NCBI GenBank assembly: GCA_001871755.1
Contig: MNXL01000275.1
Span: forward strand, 1-7,405
Reading direction: 5' to 3'
Length of the DNA stretch: 7,405 nucleotides
DNA from: Anaerolineae bacterium CG2_30_64_16
Lineage (GTDB): Bacteria; Chloroflexota; Anaerolineae; CG2-30-64-16
This document shows, one piece after another, positions 6,382-7,405 of the stretch. The notes under the pieces were generated by a model. It did no database searches and was not told the origin of the DNA. It saw nothing but the letters and a program-made list of their open reading frames with translations. A program made the position numbers and the translations under genes. The first letter of the stretch is position 1; each line of letters starts with the position of its first letter.

Positions 6382-6695
6382 AGCGGTTCGACGTCTATCT
6401 GATCGCCCTCGATCCAACGGTCGGCAGCGAGATCCAAAAGACCAGGCCGTGCCTCGTTGTGTCGCCTGACGAGATGAACCGCCACATTGCGACCGTCATC
6501 GTCGCGCCGATGACGACCAGGGGCCAGCCCTATCCGACCCGCGTTCCCTGTCAGTTTGAGGGCAAGGAGGGTCAGGTCGCTCTGGACCAACTGCGGACGG
6601 TGGACAAGTCCCGGCTGATCAAGTTCCTCGGCCGGGCTGAAACTGAGGCCCAAAGTGCTGTGCTGGATGTGCTGGGCAGGCTGTTTGCGCCGTGA
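6372..6695 (+). CDS. mazF: MazF-type toxin, sequence-specific mRNA endoribonuclease
   Basis: A 107-residue toxin cleaving single-stranded mRNA at short motifs to arrest growth (family knowledge). The ATG at 6372 overlaps the antitoxin stop by 10 nt; a GTG at 6351 is rejected because it would add a meaningless Gly-rich leader. It has PemK/MazF hallmarks: RFDVYLIALDPTVGSEIQKTRP with the catalytic Arg at about 25, CLVVSPDEMN, then TVIVAPMTT with the catalytic Thr at about 48, GKEGQVALDQLRTVDKSRL, and the closing helix with FLGRAE...VLDVLGRLF. Length and motifs are complete, so it is probably active. The tail ends 22 nt before the convergent stop of the minus-strand fusion frame. Confidence 0.93.
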   Translation: MGVKRFDVYLIALDPTVGSEIQKTRPCLVVSPDEMNRHIATVIVAPMTTRGQPYPTRVPCQFEGKEGQVALDQLRTVDKSRLIKFLGRAETEAQSAVLDVLGRLFAP

Positions 6696-6717
6696 CCTGC
6701 ACGGCTCGTCGCCCCAT

Positions 6718-7405
6718 TCATACCCCGCGCGGCAGATGGATGGCGAACGTGCTGCCCTGGCCCAATCCAGGGCTCTCGGCGGTCACGCGGCCGCCATGCG
6801 CCGCCACCATGGCCCGCACGATCGCCAACCCCAGGCCCGCCCCGCCCCGGTCCCGATCTCGGGCGCGGTCGGTGCGATAGAAACGGTCGAACACCAGCGG
6901 CAAGTGTTCGGCGGCGATGCCCTCCCCGGTATCTTGAACCCGCATCTGGACCTCCGCCTCGGTCGTCTCAACCCCCACCGCGATGGCGCCGCCGGCCGGG
7001 GTGTGGCGCAAAGCGTTGGCCAACAGATTTGTTAGCGCGCCAAAGCGATGGGATATGGGGGCACGGTCGGGAGACCGGCCCCAGCACTTTGGCGCGCTAA
7101 CGTACTTGCCGGCCGCCCGATCAGGCGTGATCGCCTGGTTCGGGACGAGCAGGACCCCCTGCCTGGCGGCCGTGATCAGGTCCGCGTTGGCCGTCATTCC
7201 GATACGTACGGGCAGGTCAGTCTGGCCCAGACTGAGGCGCACTTCATAGGAGACGATCGCGCCGGCGCCCGCAGTCGCCTGGGGCGCGATGGACACGACT
7301 TCTCCGTCGATCTCCGCCCCCGGCCACGTCTCCAGCGTGATCACCGCTGGCTGCCCGACAGCCAGCACACCCACATCGACTTCATCCACGTCCAGCGGGA
7401 CTTCC
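6718..7405 (-). pseudogene. Chimeric frame: HlyD/MacA-type adaptor fragment fused to sensor histidine kinase ATPase domain
   Basis: The minus-strand frame is open from the window's right edge to a TGA at 6718-6720; no start is seen, and GTG 7389 is arbitrary. Numbered from that GTG, residues 1-96 are the beta-barrel part of a membrane-fusion (HlyD/MacA-type) efflux adaptor: VDEVDVGVLAVGQPAVITLE, GEVVSIAPQ, VRIGMTANADL, GVLLVPNQAITPDRAAGKY. Residues 97-120 are encoded by a 71-bp palindromic element. Residues 121-223 are the catalytic end of a two-component histidine kinase: N box NLLANALRHTP, G1 DTGEGI, F box FDRFYRTD, G2 GAGLGLAIV. Missing are the end of the adaptor and the kinase's sensor, membrane and phospho-acceptor His regions, so neither protein can work normally. 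I regard it as two gene fragments joined at a repeat, by deletion or by misassembly, not a designed fusion. Confidence 0.75.
7031..7101. repeat. 71-bp palindromic element at the adaptor/kinase junction
   Basis: Perfect 15-bp inverted arms GTTAGCGCGCCAAAG (7031-7045) and CTTTGGCGCGCTAAC (7087-7101) enclose an inner hairpin, 7058-7068 pairing with 7073-7082 (10 bp, one bulged A) around a GGGA loop. The nested layout resembles REP/BIME-like or very small MITE-like elements. It is translated in frame within the minus-strand chimeric ORF, and sequence homologous to known families stops on either side of it. Confidence 0.85.

Noticed and set aside
6655..7035. 126-aa plus-strand ORF across the kinase region
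   Set aside because: Low-complexity antisense frame; the minus strand encodes unmistakable histidine kinase motifs over the same bases.
7031..7101. Second attC site, because its ends contain GTTAG and CTAAC
   Set aside because: The order is GTTAG...CTAAC, the reverse of the attC arrangement, on either strand, and the arms pair perfectly with no extrahelical bases.

Overview
The window looks like chromosomal DNA from a high-GC bacterium, most plausibly a member of the Chloroflexota (Anaerolineae/Caldilineae-like). This is inference. It rests on the style of several uncharacterised small proteins, on a secreted protein ending in a YIPLALKD-type tail that I associate with Chloroflexota exported proteins, and on the mix of accessory genes. 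No rRNA, tRNA or marker gene fixes the taxonomy.

Layout. (1) Positions 1-1739: the 3' two-thirds of a pyruvate, phosphate dikinase gene (core metabolism, GC-rich), closed by a strong intrinsic terminator. (2) 1756-2070: a promoter and a small conserved-looking 85-aa protein of unknown function. (3) 2076-3658: a lower-GC two-gene unit encoding a membrane-anchored Pro/Thr-rich protein with a 33-bp tandem repeat and an exported protein with a clear signal peptide. (4) 3802-3891: a 90-nt element with the architecture of an integron attC site (inverted RYYYAAC/GTTRRRY-like cores, unpaired spacer, two extrahelical bases in the left arm). The start codon of a 117-aa protein with a ribbon-helix-helix-like C-terminus overlaps its right core, so that gene looks like a gene cassette. 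(5) 4393-5178: a protein ending in a DUF559/Vsr-like PD-(D/E)XK nuclease domain. (6) 5179-5589: gene remnants and repeats: an imperfect inverted repeat, an apparent 3' remnant of a DUF4143-type ATPase gene, and a second copy of the 31-bp terminator core from 1707-1737, followed by an extended -10 promoter. (7) 5590-6695: a DUF5647-like small protein, a 32-codon remnant of a HigA/XRE-type antitoxin, and an intact MazE-MazF toxin-antitoxin pair behind a near-consensus sigma-70 promoter. (8) 6718-7405, minus strand: an open frame in which an HlyD/MacA-type adaptor fragment is joined to the ATPase end of a sensor histidine kinase. The join is exactly at a 71-bp element with 15-bp perfect inverted arms.

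Apart from the metabolic gene, the window is an accessory region shaped by small mobile or recombinogenic sequences and by toxin-antitoxin modules, intact and decayed. The strongest signals are the solitary attC-like site with its cassette-like gene and the palindrome-mediated gene fusion (or assembly junction) at the right end. I see no integrase, transposase, CRISPR array or RNA gene.
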